DNA of 31,105 bases from DASSKK01 sp035690495 (GTDB lineage: Bacteria > Actinomycetota > Actinomycetes > Propionibacteriales > Nocardioidaceae), in NCBI GenBank assembly GCA_035690495.1, contig DASSKK010000068.1, forward strand, positions 1-31,105, given 5' to 3'. A program made the translations under genes and the position numbers. The notes beneath the pieces are model-generated. The model had not been told where the DNA came from and made no database searches. It worked only from the letters and a program-made list of their open reading frames with translations. Below, in pieces: positions 22,933-29,912 of this stretch; the first letter of the stretch is position 1, and every line of letters starts with the position of its first letter.

Positions 22933-24021
22933 TCAGCGAGCGGTGCGCCGCGCGATGTAGTAGATGTTCAACGGGTCCCCTTCCACCTGGGCCGTGCGCA
23001 CCTCGTCGAAGCCCGCCGCGGCGAGCATCTCCCGGGCCCTGCCCTCGCCCCAGGCGGTGCCCAGCCCCTCGCCGCCGTAGGCGAGCGAGACGGTCAGGCA
23101 GTGGAACACCGAGATGGCGAACACCAGGGGAGCGAGGGGGTCCCCGACGTTCTCCTCGAGGCGGGAGGAGAAGGCGATGTCGCCCATCAGGAAGGTGCCC
23201 TCGGGCGCCAGCGCGGCCGAGATCGAGCTCAGCAGCTGAGTAGGGTGCGCCTGATCGTGCACCGTGTCGAACGCGGTGACCAGGTCGTAGCTGCCGGTCA
23301 GCGGGGCGGCGTCGGCCACCTCGAAGCGGGCATTGGTCAGGCTCCAGTCGGCGGCTTCGCTGCGGCCGAGTGCGATGCCCTCCTCGGAGATGTCCACGCC
23401 CAGGAACCGACTGCGCGGGAAGGCCCGCGCCATCACGTTCACCGCGTGGCCTGCGCCGGTGCCGACGTCGACCACCTCGATGCCCTCCTCGAGCCGTGCG
23501 ACGAGTCCGGGCACGAGGACGAGGATGCCGTCCACCAGGCTGGCGTCGTACACCCGCGCGGTCTCGTCGCGCTGGAGCTGCTGGAACGTGGGGTATGACG
23601 AGTAGGGCACGCCGCCGCCCTCCCGGAAGACGCGGACGATCTCCGGCTCGACCTCTCCCATCAGCGCGAAGTACTGGCAGAAGAAGGCCAGGTTGTCCGG
23701 GCCGGCCGCCGTCGTGGTCAGGGCGGCGTGCTCGGGTGGCAGGTAGTAGCGCGCGTCCTCGGCGTCGTACTCCACGATGCCGCCGACGACCATGCCGCCG
23801 AGCCACTCGCGCACGTAGCGCTCCTCCAGGGCGGCGGCGCGGGCGAGCTGCTCCGACGTCACCGACCCTGCCCCCGCCAGCGCGTCGAACAGCCCGGCGC
23901 GATGGCCGATGCTGGTCAACAGCGCCAGCGAGGCGTGGTCGAGGATGGCGGTCATCTTGTCGGCGAAGGCCCCGGCCTTCTGCTCGTCCAACACTGCGAC
24001 GGGTCGGTCCATGGTGGTCAT
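22933..24021 (-). CDS. Class I SAM-dependent methyltransferase with N-terminal winged helix
   Basis: A 362-residue protein. Residues 15-100 form a winged-helix-like dimerisation domain (LLTSIGHRAGLFDALAG, VTSEQLARAAALEERYVREWL). Motif I for SAM binding is IEVVDVGTGAGHAVNVMA at about 181-198, followed by RFLGVDISEEGIALG and YDLVTAFDTVHDQ. The C-terminus (REMLAAAGFDEVRTAQV, then NIYYIARR) closes the Rossmann domain. The family resembles Mycobacterium Rv2258c-like and O-methyltransferase-like proteins; the substrate is unknown. ATG 24021 is preceded by GAGGAGGAG. It lies 132 bp downstream of the LuxR-type regulator gene on the same strand and could share its regulation. Confidence 0.9.
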   Translation of the reverse strand: MTTMDRPVAVLDEQKAGAFADKMTAILDHASLALLTSIGHRAGLFDALAGAGSVTSEQLARAAALEERYVREWLGGMVVGGIVEYDAEDARYYLPPEHAALTTTAAGPDNLAFFCQYFALMGEVEPEIVRVFREGGGVPYSSYPTFQQLQRDETARVYDASLVDGILVLVPGLVARLEEGIEVVDVGTGAGHAVNVMARAFPRSRFLGVDISEEGIALGRSEAADWSLTNARFEVADAAPLTGSYDLVTAFDTVHDQAHPTQLLSSISAALAPEGTFLMGDIAFSSRLEENVGDPLAPLVFAISVFHCLTVSLAYGGEGLGTAWGEGRAREMLAAAGFDEVRTAQVEGDPLNIYYIARRTAR

Positions 24022-24153
24022 GGGACTCCTCCTCGAATCGTGGGGTGGCGGCCGTTGCCGCCGCTGACCACGCTCCTTCCAGCGGGCGCGCTTGCGGAAC
24101 CGTGTGTGCACGTAGATCGCCGCGGCCGTCACGTAGCCGGCGCTGCGTGATGT

Positions 24154-25857
24154 CTAGCCCAGCAGTCCCGTACGCCGTGCGTGCGCGACCGCGATGGTGC
24201 GGGCCGAGGGGCCGGTGGCGCCGATCTTGAGGTAGATGTTCGAGACGTGTCGCTCGACCGTGCGGGGCGAGAGGACCAGCCGGCCGGCGATCTCGGCATT
24301 GCTCAACCCGTCCGCCACCAAGCGCAGGACCTCGGTCTCGCGCAGCGTCATCGCCTCGGAGGCAGGCACGCGGCACCGCAGCCGCCCGAGCAGGTCGTCG
24401 GCCGCCGCCACCACGCCGTGCGCACCCAGCTCTGTGGCAGCGGACCGGACGGACTCGGCCATCATCCGGGCTGCCGCCACCTCGCCCTCCTGCAGCAGCC
24501 GTGTGGCGAGCTCCACCTGCGCCGCGAGCGTGGCGTGGGCGAAACCCGCCTGGTCGAGCAGATCGACCGCGGCCTCCAGCCCTGCTCGCGCCGCGGTGGG
24601 GGAGCCGCCGGCCAGGTCGACCAGGGCCCGCGCCGCGACGGCGGCTCCGCGGACGGCGGCGGTGGGGATCTGCTCGGCGGTGGCCTCCAGCTCGCGAGCG
24701 GCTGCGTCGGCGGCGTCCGGCTCGGTCAGCGCCAGCCGGGCCCGCACGAGGACCTCGAGCACCTCGATGCGCTCGATCAGGTCGTGACGAGACACCGCGC
24801 GCAGGTAGCGCTCTGCCAGGTCGGCGGCCACCTGCGGACTGCCGCGGTCGAGCTCGATGGCGGCGCGCACCGCGAGCACCTGGTGCCGCACGGCCCGGCG
24901 GTAGGGCTCGCGTTCACACGGACTCAGCTCGCTCAATGCATCGTCGAGGCGGCCTTGCAGCCGGCGAAGCGTCGCCCGGAGCACCAACGCCATCGCGGCC
25001 GTCAGCGGACGGCCGCCGGCGTCCCAGAGGACCTGGTCGAGCTCCGCCTCGGCCTCCGGCCACCGGCCGCGGCAGATGAGCAGGGCGGCGTACCGGGTGC
25101 GTGCGAACGTCGCGAAGCCAGCGGACCCTGCAGCGGTCGCCATCGAGAGCACCCGCTGTGCCCACTGCTCCATCCGGTCGAGGTCGCGCACCCGTTCGCA
25201 GGCGGTGATGAGCAGGCAGTAGACGTCGAGGTCGGCCGCCGGAGGCACCTCGCCGGCCAGGGCGGCGGCGGTGGCGCCGTCGAGCAGATCGAAGCCGTCC
25301 TCGAGCTCGCCCCGGGTGACCTGCACCAGTCCGAGGAAGGCCCTGCTCATGATCAGCTGGGTGGTGTCCCCGATCCGCTCGGCGAGAGCGACGGCGCGCT
25401 GCGCGTGGGTCCGTGCCGTGTCCGGGTCCTTCTCGTAGGCGAGTGCGCGGTAGGCGCTCATCGCGTCGACCGTCACCAGGCTCGGATGCTCGGGGTGGTG
25501 AGAAAGGTGGTCCCGGGCACGCGACAGCCAGCCGGCCGCCACCGCCGAGCCGCCGAGGTCGCTCAGCTCGATGTCGGCGAGGGTGCAGGCAACCGTTCCC
25601 GCACCCGCGTGGTCGCCGGCCTCGACGTACCAGTGATACGCCCGCTCGTAGGCCGCACAGGCGGCGCTGATGTCGTCGAGCGCCCGGCAGGACAGCGCGA
25701 GGCGTTCGAGCATCTGCCCGTCGCCGCCCTCTTCGAGCAGCACCGTGTACGCCGCCCGAGCGGCTTTGAAATCCTTCGCGGCGAGCAATTCTGCGGCACG
25801 ACGACGCAGGTCGCGCGTCCTCGACGCCTTCTGGCCCGCACCCGGGCTCGACCTCAC
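24154..25857 (-). CDS. LuxR-family regulator with helical (TPR-like) repeats
   Basis: A protein of about 567 residues. Residues 15-490 are a run of helical repeats (for example FKAARAAYTVLLEEGGDGQML, AACAAYERAYHWYVEAGDHAGAG, ARTHAQRAVALAERIGDTTQL), like the C-terminal superhelix of LAL/MalT-type regulators. The NarL/LuxR HTH is at the very end (MTLRETEVLRLVADGLSNAEIAGRLVLSPRTVERHVSNIYLKIGA). The N-terminal ATPase of LAL proteins is missing. The frame upstream of 25857 overlaps the DUF4242 gene in another frame, so this looks like the natural start. The GTG at 25857 has no good ribosome site, so the start is uncertain. Neighbours suggest it regulates the methyltransferase and/or DUF4242 gene. 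Confidence 0.85.
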   Translation of the reverse strand: MRSSPGAGQKASRTRDLRRRAAELLAAKDFKAARAAYTVLLEEGGDGQMLERLALSCRALDDISAACAAYERAYHWYVEAGDHAGAGTVACTLADIELSDLGGSAVAAGWLSRARDHLSHHPEHPSLVTVDAMSAYRALAYEKDPDTARTHAQRAVALAERIGDTTQLIMSRAFLGLVQVTRGELEDGFDLLDGATAAALAGEVPPAADLDVYCLLITACERVRDLDRMEQWAQRVLSMATAAGSAGFATFARTRYAALLICRGRWPEAEAELDQVLWDAGGRPLTAAMALVLRATLRRLQGRLDDALSELSPCEREPYRRAVRHQVLAVRAAIELDRGSPQVAADLAERYLRAVSRHDLIERIEVLEVLVRARLALTEPDAADAAARELEATAEQIPTAAVRGAAVAARALVDLAGGSPTAARAGLEAAVDLLDQAGFAHATLAAQVELATRLLQEGEVAAARMMAESVRSAATELGAHGVVAAADDLLGRLRCRVPASEAMTLRETEVLRLVADGLSNAEIAGRLVLSPRTVERHVSNIYLKIGATGPSARTIAVAHARRTGLLG

Positions 25858-25912
25858 ACGCCGTACGCTACGCCCCGGGCCGGAGGACCCGCTGCCCCAG
25901 CTCCGGGGGCTC

Positions 25913-26185
25913 TCACTCGCCGGCGACGGGGTCGATGATCGCGCCGACCTGCCGGATCTCGTCGCAGGGGAAGCCGCCGATACGGGCGTGCTCGCGGACG
26001 GCTTTCTCGTCCTCGGCGTTGTAGACGCAGAACAGGTGGTTTCCGGTGACGTAGCTGTGCACCCACTGGGCCCGTCCGGCGAGCTGGCCCAGGACCGCAT
26101 TCGACTTCGCTGACAGATCGTGGAGCTGGTCGGGGCTCATTCCGCCGATCCCGGGGACCTCGCGGGTGATCAGGTACTTCGGCAT
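25913..26185 (-). CDS. DUF4242 (SCO4226-like nickel-binding) small protein
   Basis: A 90-residue single-domain protein starting MPKYLITREVPGIGGMSPDQL, with WVHSYVTGNHLFCVYNAEDEKAVREHARIGGFPCDEIRQV. This is the DUF4242 pattern (ferredoxin-like fold; SCO4226 of Streptomyces binds nickel). The conserved YVTxxxxFCVY, HAR and GGFP are all present, plus an extra Cys in FPCDEI. Physiological role is unknown. ATG 26185 is preceded by GAGGAGGAG, while the frame to 26218 has none. It lies 55 bp upstream of the LuxR-type gene and 85 bp downstream of the HD-GYP gene, all on the minus strand, so a transcriptional unit is plausible. Confidence 0.88.
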   Translation of the reverse strand: MPKYLITREVPGIGGMSPDQLHDLSAKSNAVLGQLAGRAQWVHSYVTGNHLFCVYNAEDEKAVREHARIGGFPCDEIRQVGAIIDPVAGE

Positions 26186-26270
26186 GTCTCCTCCTCGGAG
26201 TCTCGCGGCGGTCCTCATGCCGCCGGGTCATGCCACGGTGGCACCGCGATCGAGTCCCGTCATGGGGCGA

Positions 26271-27833
26271 TCACCCCACCCCTTCTCCGTCCACCAGCAG
26301 ATGCTCCATCGCGAACAGGGTGGCCGCGGCCCTGGTGGAGACACCGGCCTTGGCATAGAGCCGCTCGACGTGGTTGCCGACCGTCTTGGGCGAGATGCCC
26401 AGCCGGGAGGCGACCTGCCGGTTCGTGGCTCCCCTGGCGATCAAGGCGAGCACCTCGGCCTCTCGCGGGGTGAGTCCTGCCGGCAACGGCGATGACGTAC
26501 GCCGCGCGTGCCGGCCGGCTGCGGCGAGGACCGCGTCGACGGCACGCCGGTCCAGCCGCCCGGCCTCCGCCTCCGCGACCACGTGCGCAGCGGCATCATC
26601 GGCCGAGGCCGCGGCACGGTGGGGACGCTGCTCGGTTCGGGTCCGGAACGTGTCGGCAGCCGCCAGCAGCCGGGCGGGCATCGGCAGCGCGGTCGCCGTC
26701 AACCCCCGGTGGTATCCGGAGCCGTCGAGCCGCTCGTGCGCCATCGACGCCACCTCACCCCAGCGGGACAGCGCGGGCGAGTGCGCCAACATCCGCTCGG
26801 TGTAGTAGGAGTGGAGCCGGATCCGCTCCCGCTCCCCCTCCGACAACGGCGTGATCCGATCCCACAGCGTGTTCGGTACGCCGACCCGTCCCAGGTCGTG
26901 CAGCAACCCGGCACGGCGTACGAACCGCACGTTCTCGTCGTCCCACCCCAGGTGTCTCGCCGCACCGGCCGCGAGGTCGGCGACGCCCCGCGAGTGCCCG
27001 CTGAACCACGGCGACTTCAGGTCAACCCAGTCGGCCACCGCCTCCAGGACGGTGTCGAGCCGCGCCTCGGTGAGTGTCGGCGACGCGACCAGGTCGGCCA
27101 TCGCCTCCCAGCCGTCGGCCGGCGGGAGATCGCTGAAGACGTCGTCGGCGCAGCCCACGAGCAGATCGACCAGATCCGGGTCGAACGCGGTGCCGCGCCG
27201 GTCGCGGACCACCGTCGCTACCGCCGAGGTCCCGCCGCGGGCGTGGTGCACCTCGGCGACGTCGGCGACCTGCCAGAGCCGGACCGGCAGCGGGATCCCG
27301 GTTCCGGCGACCCCGGCCGGCAGGCCCTTGCCGTCCCAGCGCGCGAAGATGTGGCCGAGGGCGTCGCACACCTCGTCGGCCAAGCCGAGCCGGCGGGCCA
27401 CGGCCGACGTCACCTGGCAGTGCGCTCGCAACGACTGCTGGACGCTACGTCCCCGGTCGGCGAGCACGCCCGCGACCTTTGCGGCGCGCCGCGGCATCGG
27501 GTCGCCGCTCCCGGCCCGCCGCAGCAGGTAGCCGAGGAACGGCAACGGCGCCATGTCGAGGTCGTAGACGCCTGCGCGGTAGGCGATGTCGTCGCCGAAC
27601 CAGGCGGCGGCGTCCCGCGAGTCGGCGATGCAGCCGACCCAGCCCATCATCGCCACGTGCACCAGGGTCGTCCGGTCCGACATCCCCACCCGGTCACCGA
27701 GCCGCGCAGCCACCACGGTGGCGCGCGCCACGTGCCCCATCGGCTGCCCGAGCCCGAGATCCACGGCCAACGACAGGGTGCCCAAGATGTCGTCGAGCCG
27801 GACTCCACTGCCGGGCGACGGGCTCCGTGCCAT
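26271..27833 (-). CDS. HD-GYP-like domain protein fused to a LuxR-type DNA-binding domain
   Basis: A 520-residue fusion. Residues 15-215 contain a first, degenerate HD-like region (HIFARWDGKGLP at 161-172, VRLWQVADVAEVHHARGG). A second HD-GYP domain follows at about 270-405, with GHSRGVADLAAGAARHLG (His280), LLHDLGRVGVPN (His312-Asp313), HSYYTERML, and a HERLDGSGYHRG motif in which Pro of GYP is His. The C-terminus is a LuxR/NarL HTH (LTPREAEVLALIARGATNRQVASRLGISPKTVGNHVERLYAKAGVSTR, 454-501). Known HD-GYP proteins hydrolyse cyclic di-GMP, so a sensor linking a nucleotide or other phosphoester signal to transcription is the inference. ATG 27833 is chosen because the domains begin soon after; no strong ribosome site was seen. 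Confidence 0.9.
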   Translation of the reverse strand: MARSPSPGSGVRLDDILGTLSLAVDLGLGQPMGHVARATVVAARLGDRVGMSDRTTLVHVAMMGWVGCIADSRDAAAWFGDDIAYRAGVYDLDMAPLPFLGYLLRRAGSGDPMPRRAAKVAGVLADRGRSVQQSLRAHCQVTSAVARRLGLADEVCDALGHIFARWDGKGLPAGVAGTGIPLPVRLWQVADVAEVHHARGGTSAVATVVRDRRGTAFDPDLVDLLVGCADDVFSDLPPADGWEAMADLVASPTLTEARLDTVLEAVADWVDLKSPWFSGHSRGVADLAAGAARHLGWDDENVRFVRRAGLLHDLGRVGVPNTLWDRITPLSEGERERIRLHSYYTERMLAHSPALSRWGEVASMAHERLDGSGYHRGLTATALPMPARLLAAADTFRTRTEQRPHRAAASADDAAAHVVAEAEAGRLDRRAVDAVLAAAGRHARRTSSPLPAGLTPREAEVLALIARGATNRQVASRLGISPKTVGNHVERLYAKAGVSTRAAATLFAMEHLLVDGEGVG

Positions 27834-27910
27834 CGCCTTACCGTATTGCCACGGTGCCCCGATGTCCCGCGGGGGCGCGTCGCAGGACGGGGTGGGAGTA
27901 CTACGCTCGC

Positions 27911-28792
27911 GTGGTGGCCGGTCTGCTGCACATGCCCGCGAGTCCCCGACGACTGCGCGAGTTGCTGGCCGGGCCGGCGCCGGTCCTGGCACCAGGAGCC
28001 TATGACGCGCTGGGCGCGAGGCTGATCGAGGCGGCCGGGTTCGACTGCGTCTACATGACCGGGTTCGGGACCGCGGCCGGGCTGCTGGGCCGGCCGGACA
28101 TCGGCCTGCTGACTGGCACCGAGATGGTCGACAACGCCCGCCGCGTTGCCGGAGCGGTCGGCGTACCGGTCGTCGCTGACGCCGACACCGGCTACGGAAA
28201 CCCGCTCAACGTCATCCGCACCGTCACCGACTACGAACGGGCGGGTGTCGCGGGCATTCACCTCGAGGACCAGGTGATGCCGAAGCGCTGCGGCCACCTC
28301 AGCGGCAAGGCGGTCATCGACCCGGAGGACATGGTCGCCAAGGTCCGGGCGGCGGTCGCCGCGCGGTCTGACCCGGACTTCGTGCTGATCGCACGCACCG
28401 ACGCTCGAGCGGTCAACGGACTGGACGACGCCCTGCGCCGCGGGAGCGCCTACCTCGACGCGGGCGCTGACGTATTGTTCGTGGAGGCTCCGCAGACCGA
28501 GGCCGAGGTGGAGAGGGTGGCGCGTGAGTTCTCGGGTGCACCACTGCTGTTCAACTGGGTCGAGGGTGGTCGGACTCCTCCGCTGACGGTGCACGAGCTC
28601 GGGGAGCTCGGATTCCGGCTTGTGATCTTCCCCATCGGGCCGCTGCTGGCGGCCACGTCAGCGATGCGCTCCTATCTCGGAGAGGTCCGCGGCGGTGCCC
28701 AGGCCCAGGGTGCCGGCCGGCTGACGTTGGAGCAGTTCGTCGAGCTCATCGGGATGCCCGAGGTGGCCGAGCTCGAGCAGCGGTTCTCCTGA
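27911..28792 (+). CDS. Isocitrate lyase/PEP mutase family protein
   Basis: A 293-residue TIM-barrel enzyme of the ICL/PEPM superfamily. It shows LAPGAYDALGARLIEAAGFDCVYMTG, the metal-binding VVADADTGYGNPLNV, and the catalytic loop LEDQVMPKRCGHLSGK with the lyase-type KRCGH (catalytic Cys). It then has LIARTDARAVNGLDDAL and a swapped C-terminal helix. The Cys loop favours a lyase of 2-methylisocitrate or 2,3-dimethylmalate type over a phosphonomutase. The exact substrate is undetermined. Start: GTG 27911 follows GGGAG at 12 bases; ATG 27932 would also give a normal family N-terminus. It is divergent from the HD-GYP gene and 21 bp ahead of the GlcG-like gene. Confidence 0.9.
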   Translation: MVAGLLHMPASPRRLRELLAGPAPVLAPGAYDALGARLIEAAGFDCVYMTGFGTAAGLLGRPDIGLLTGTEMVDNARRVAGAVGVPVVADADTGYGNPLNVIRTVTDYERAGVAGIHLEDQVMPKRCGHLSGKAVIDPEDMVAKVRAAVAARSDPDFVLIARTDARAVNGLDDALRRGSAYLDAGADVLFVEAPQTEAEVERVAREFSGAPLLFNWVEGGRTPPLTVHELGELGFRLVIFPIGPLLAATSAMRSYLGEVRGGAQAQGAGRLTLEQFVELIGMPEVAELEQRFS

Positions 28793-28813
28793 CCCAGACA
28801 ACGGAGGTAGGCA

Positions 28814-29236
28814 ATGGCAGACACATTCACCAAGAGCAGCATCAGCGACGACCTCGCCGACCGCATGATTGCCGCCTCGCGAGCAAAGGCCAGCGAGATC
28901 GGGGTGGCCATGAACATCGCGGTCGTCGACGAGAGCGGTGTGCTCAAGGCGTTCGTCCGGATGGACGGGGCACCTCTGTTGTCGGTGCAGATCGCCCAGG
29001 ACAAGGCCTACACGGCGGCCGGGTTCAGCATGCCCACCGACGGATGGTTCGACTTCATCAAGGACGATCCGCCGCTCGCCGCCGGAGCGCCGACGGGAAT
29101 CGACCGGCTGGTGATCTTCGGCGGCGGATACCCGATCCGGGTCGGAGAGGCGGTCGTGGGGGCGATCGGTGTCAGCGGCGGACACTACACCCAGGACATG
29201 GAGGTGGCCGAGGCCGGCCTCGCGGTCCTCTCGTAG
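28814..29236 (+). CDS. GlcG/HbpS-like (DUF336) small protein
   Basis: A 140-residue protein of the GlcG/HbpS fold: SSISDDLADRMIAASRAKASEIGVAMNIAVVDESGVLKAFVRMDGAPLLSVQIAQDKAYTAA, followed by GIDRLVIFGGGYPIRVGEAVVGAIGVSGG and a TQDMEVAEAGLAVL tail. HbpS relatives bind haem and respond to redox stress; other members accompany organic-acid catabolic enzymes. There is no signal peptide, in contrast to secreted HbpS. CGGAGGT lies before ATG 28814. Being 21 bp after the lyase gene it almost certainly shares its transcript, so a supporting role in the same pathway is likely. Confidence 0.9.
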   Translation: MADTFTKSSISDDLADRMIAASRAKASEIGVAMNIAVVDESGVLKAFVRMDGAPLLSVQIAQDKAYTAAGFSMPTDGWFDFIKDDPPLAAGAPTGIDRLVIFGGGYPIRVGEAVVGAIGVSGGHYTQDMEVAEAGLAVLS

Positions 29237-29261
29237 CTCCGAGCATCACCCGATCTCCCGA

Positions 29262-29807
29262 TCAGTCTTGCTCGCAATGCACGCGTGGGTTGTGGTCGGC
29301 GAACATGCCGTGCGGATTGTGCCGCCAGACCCACGCGTGCACCTGGTAGAACGACGGCAGCTCGTAGCGGTTGGGAGCGCCCACGTAGGCGAGTTCGCGA
29401 CCGAACAGCTCCGGCGTGGTTCCCGGGTGCGCCGCCTCCCAGGCTTCGGCGAAGACGACGTACTCCGTGGCCACGAGGCGGAGCGTTCCGTCTGTCCGTG
29501 GCTCGTAGACCAGGACTTCCGGCTGTGCGGGGTCGAGCTCGGCGTCGACGAGCGATGCCTTGAGCCAGTGGTAGCCCATCGCGCCATCCTCTGGGTCCGG
29601 CGCGGTGATGCACTCGTGCAGCGGTACGCCGTCCGGGAAGGGCGCGTAGCCGGCGTCGGTGGCGCTGTCGGTGTCGTGGTACGGCGCGGAGGCGGCGCGA
29701 GCCTGTGCGAGCGCGAGCGGCGACTCCGCCCACGCGGCAGCCGCGCCACCCGCAGTGAGAGCCGGGGCAAGCCCCAGCAGGGTGGCGGCGATCAGAGTGC
29801 GCTTCAT
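29262..29807 (-). CDS. Secreted protein of unknown function
   Basis: A 181-residue protein with a Sec signal peptide (MKRTLIAATLLGLAPALTAGGAAAAWAE, probable cleavage near residue 26-28). The mature part contains DTDSATDAGYAPFP, HECITAPDPEDGAMGYHWL, PEVLVYEPRTDGTLRLVATEYVVFAEAW and an ending HAWVWRHNPHGMFADHNPRVHCE, with several conserved-looking His residues and two Cys that could form a disulphide. I do not assign a function. Related secreted proteins with the same HAWVWxHNPxGMFAD ending seem familiar from other bacteria. ATG 29807 has GAAGGGGA upstream. The reading frame continues upstream to 29891 without a ribosome site. Confidence 0.8.
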   Translation of the reverse strand: MKRTLIAATLLGLAPALTAGGAAAAWAESPLALAQARAASAPYHDTDSATDAGYAPFPDGVPLHECITAPDPEDGAMGYHWLKASLVDAELDPAQPEVLVYEPRTDGTLRLVATEYVVFAEAWEAAHPGTTPELFGRELAYVGAPNRYELPSFYQVHAWVWRHNPHGMFADHNPRVHCEQD

Positions 29808-29912
29808 GGCGGTCCCCTTCGATGGTCGAGTGTGAGAGACCTCCTCACAGTCGCGCCGCCCGGCTCCACCGTCATGAGGCATCCACCCCATGTGCTCGTC
29901 CGCGCTGTGGCC

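Noticed and set aside
22592..24376. 594-codon minus-strand frame in the methyltransferase region
   Set aside because: It overlaps the real methyltransferase in another frame; low-complexity Arg/Gly/Ala product.
24181..25938. 585-codon plus-strand frame opposite the LuxR regulator
   Set aside because: It is a shadow of the LuxR gene, rich in Gly/Arg/His/Gln without domains.
26248..26282. Hairpin tggggcgatcacccca as a terminator for the HD-GYP gene
   Set aside because: It spans the stop codon itself, has a 5-bp stem and no T-run, so it could be coding coincidence.
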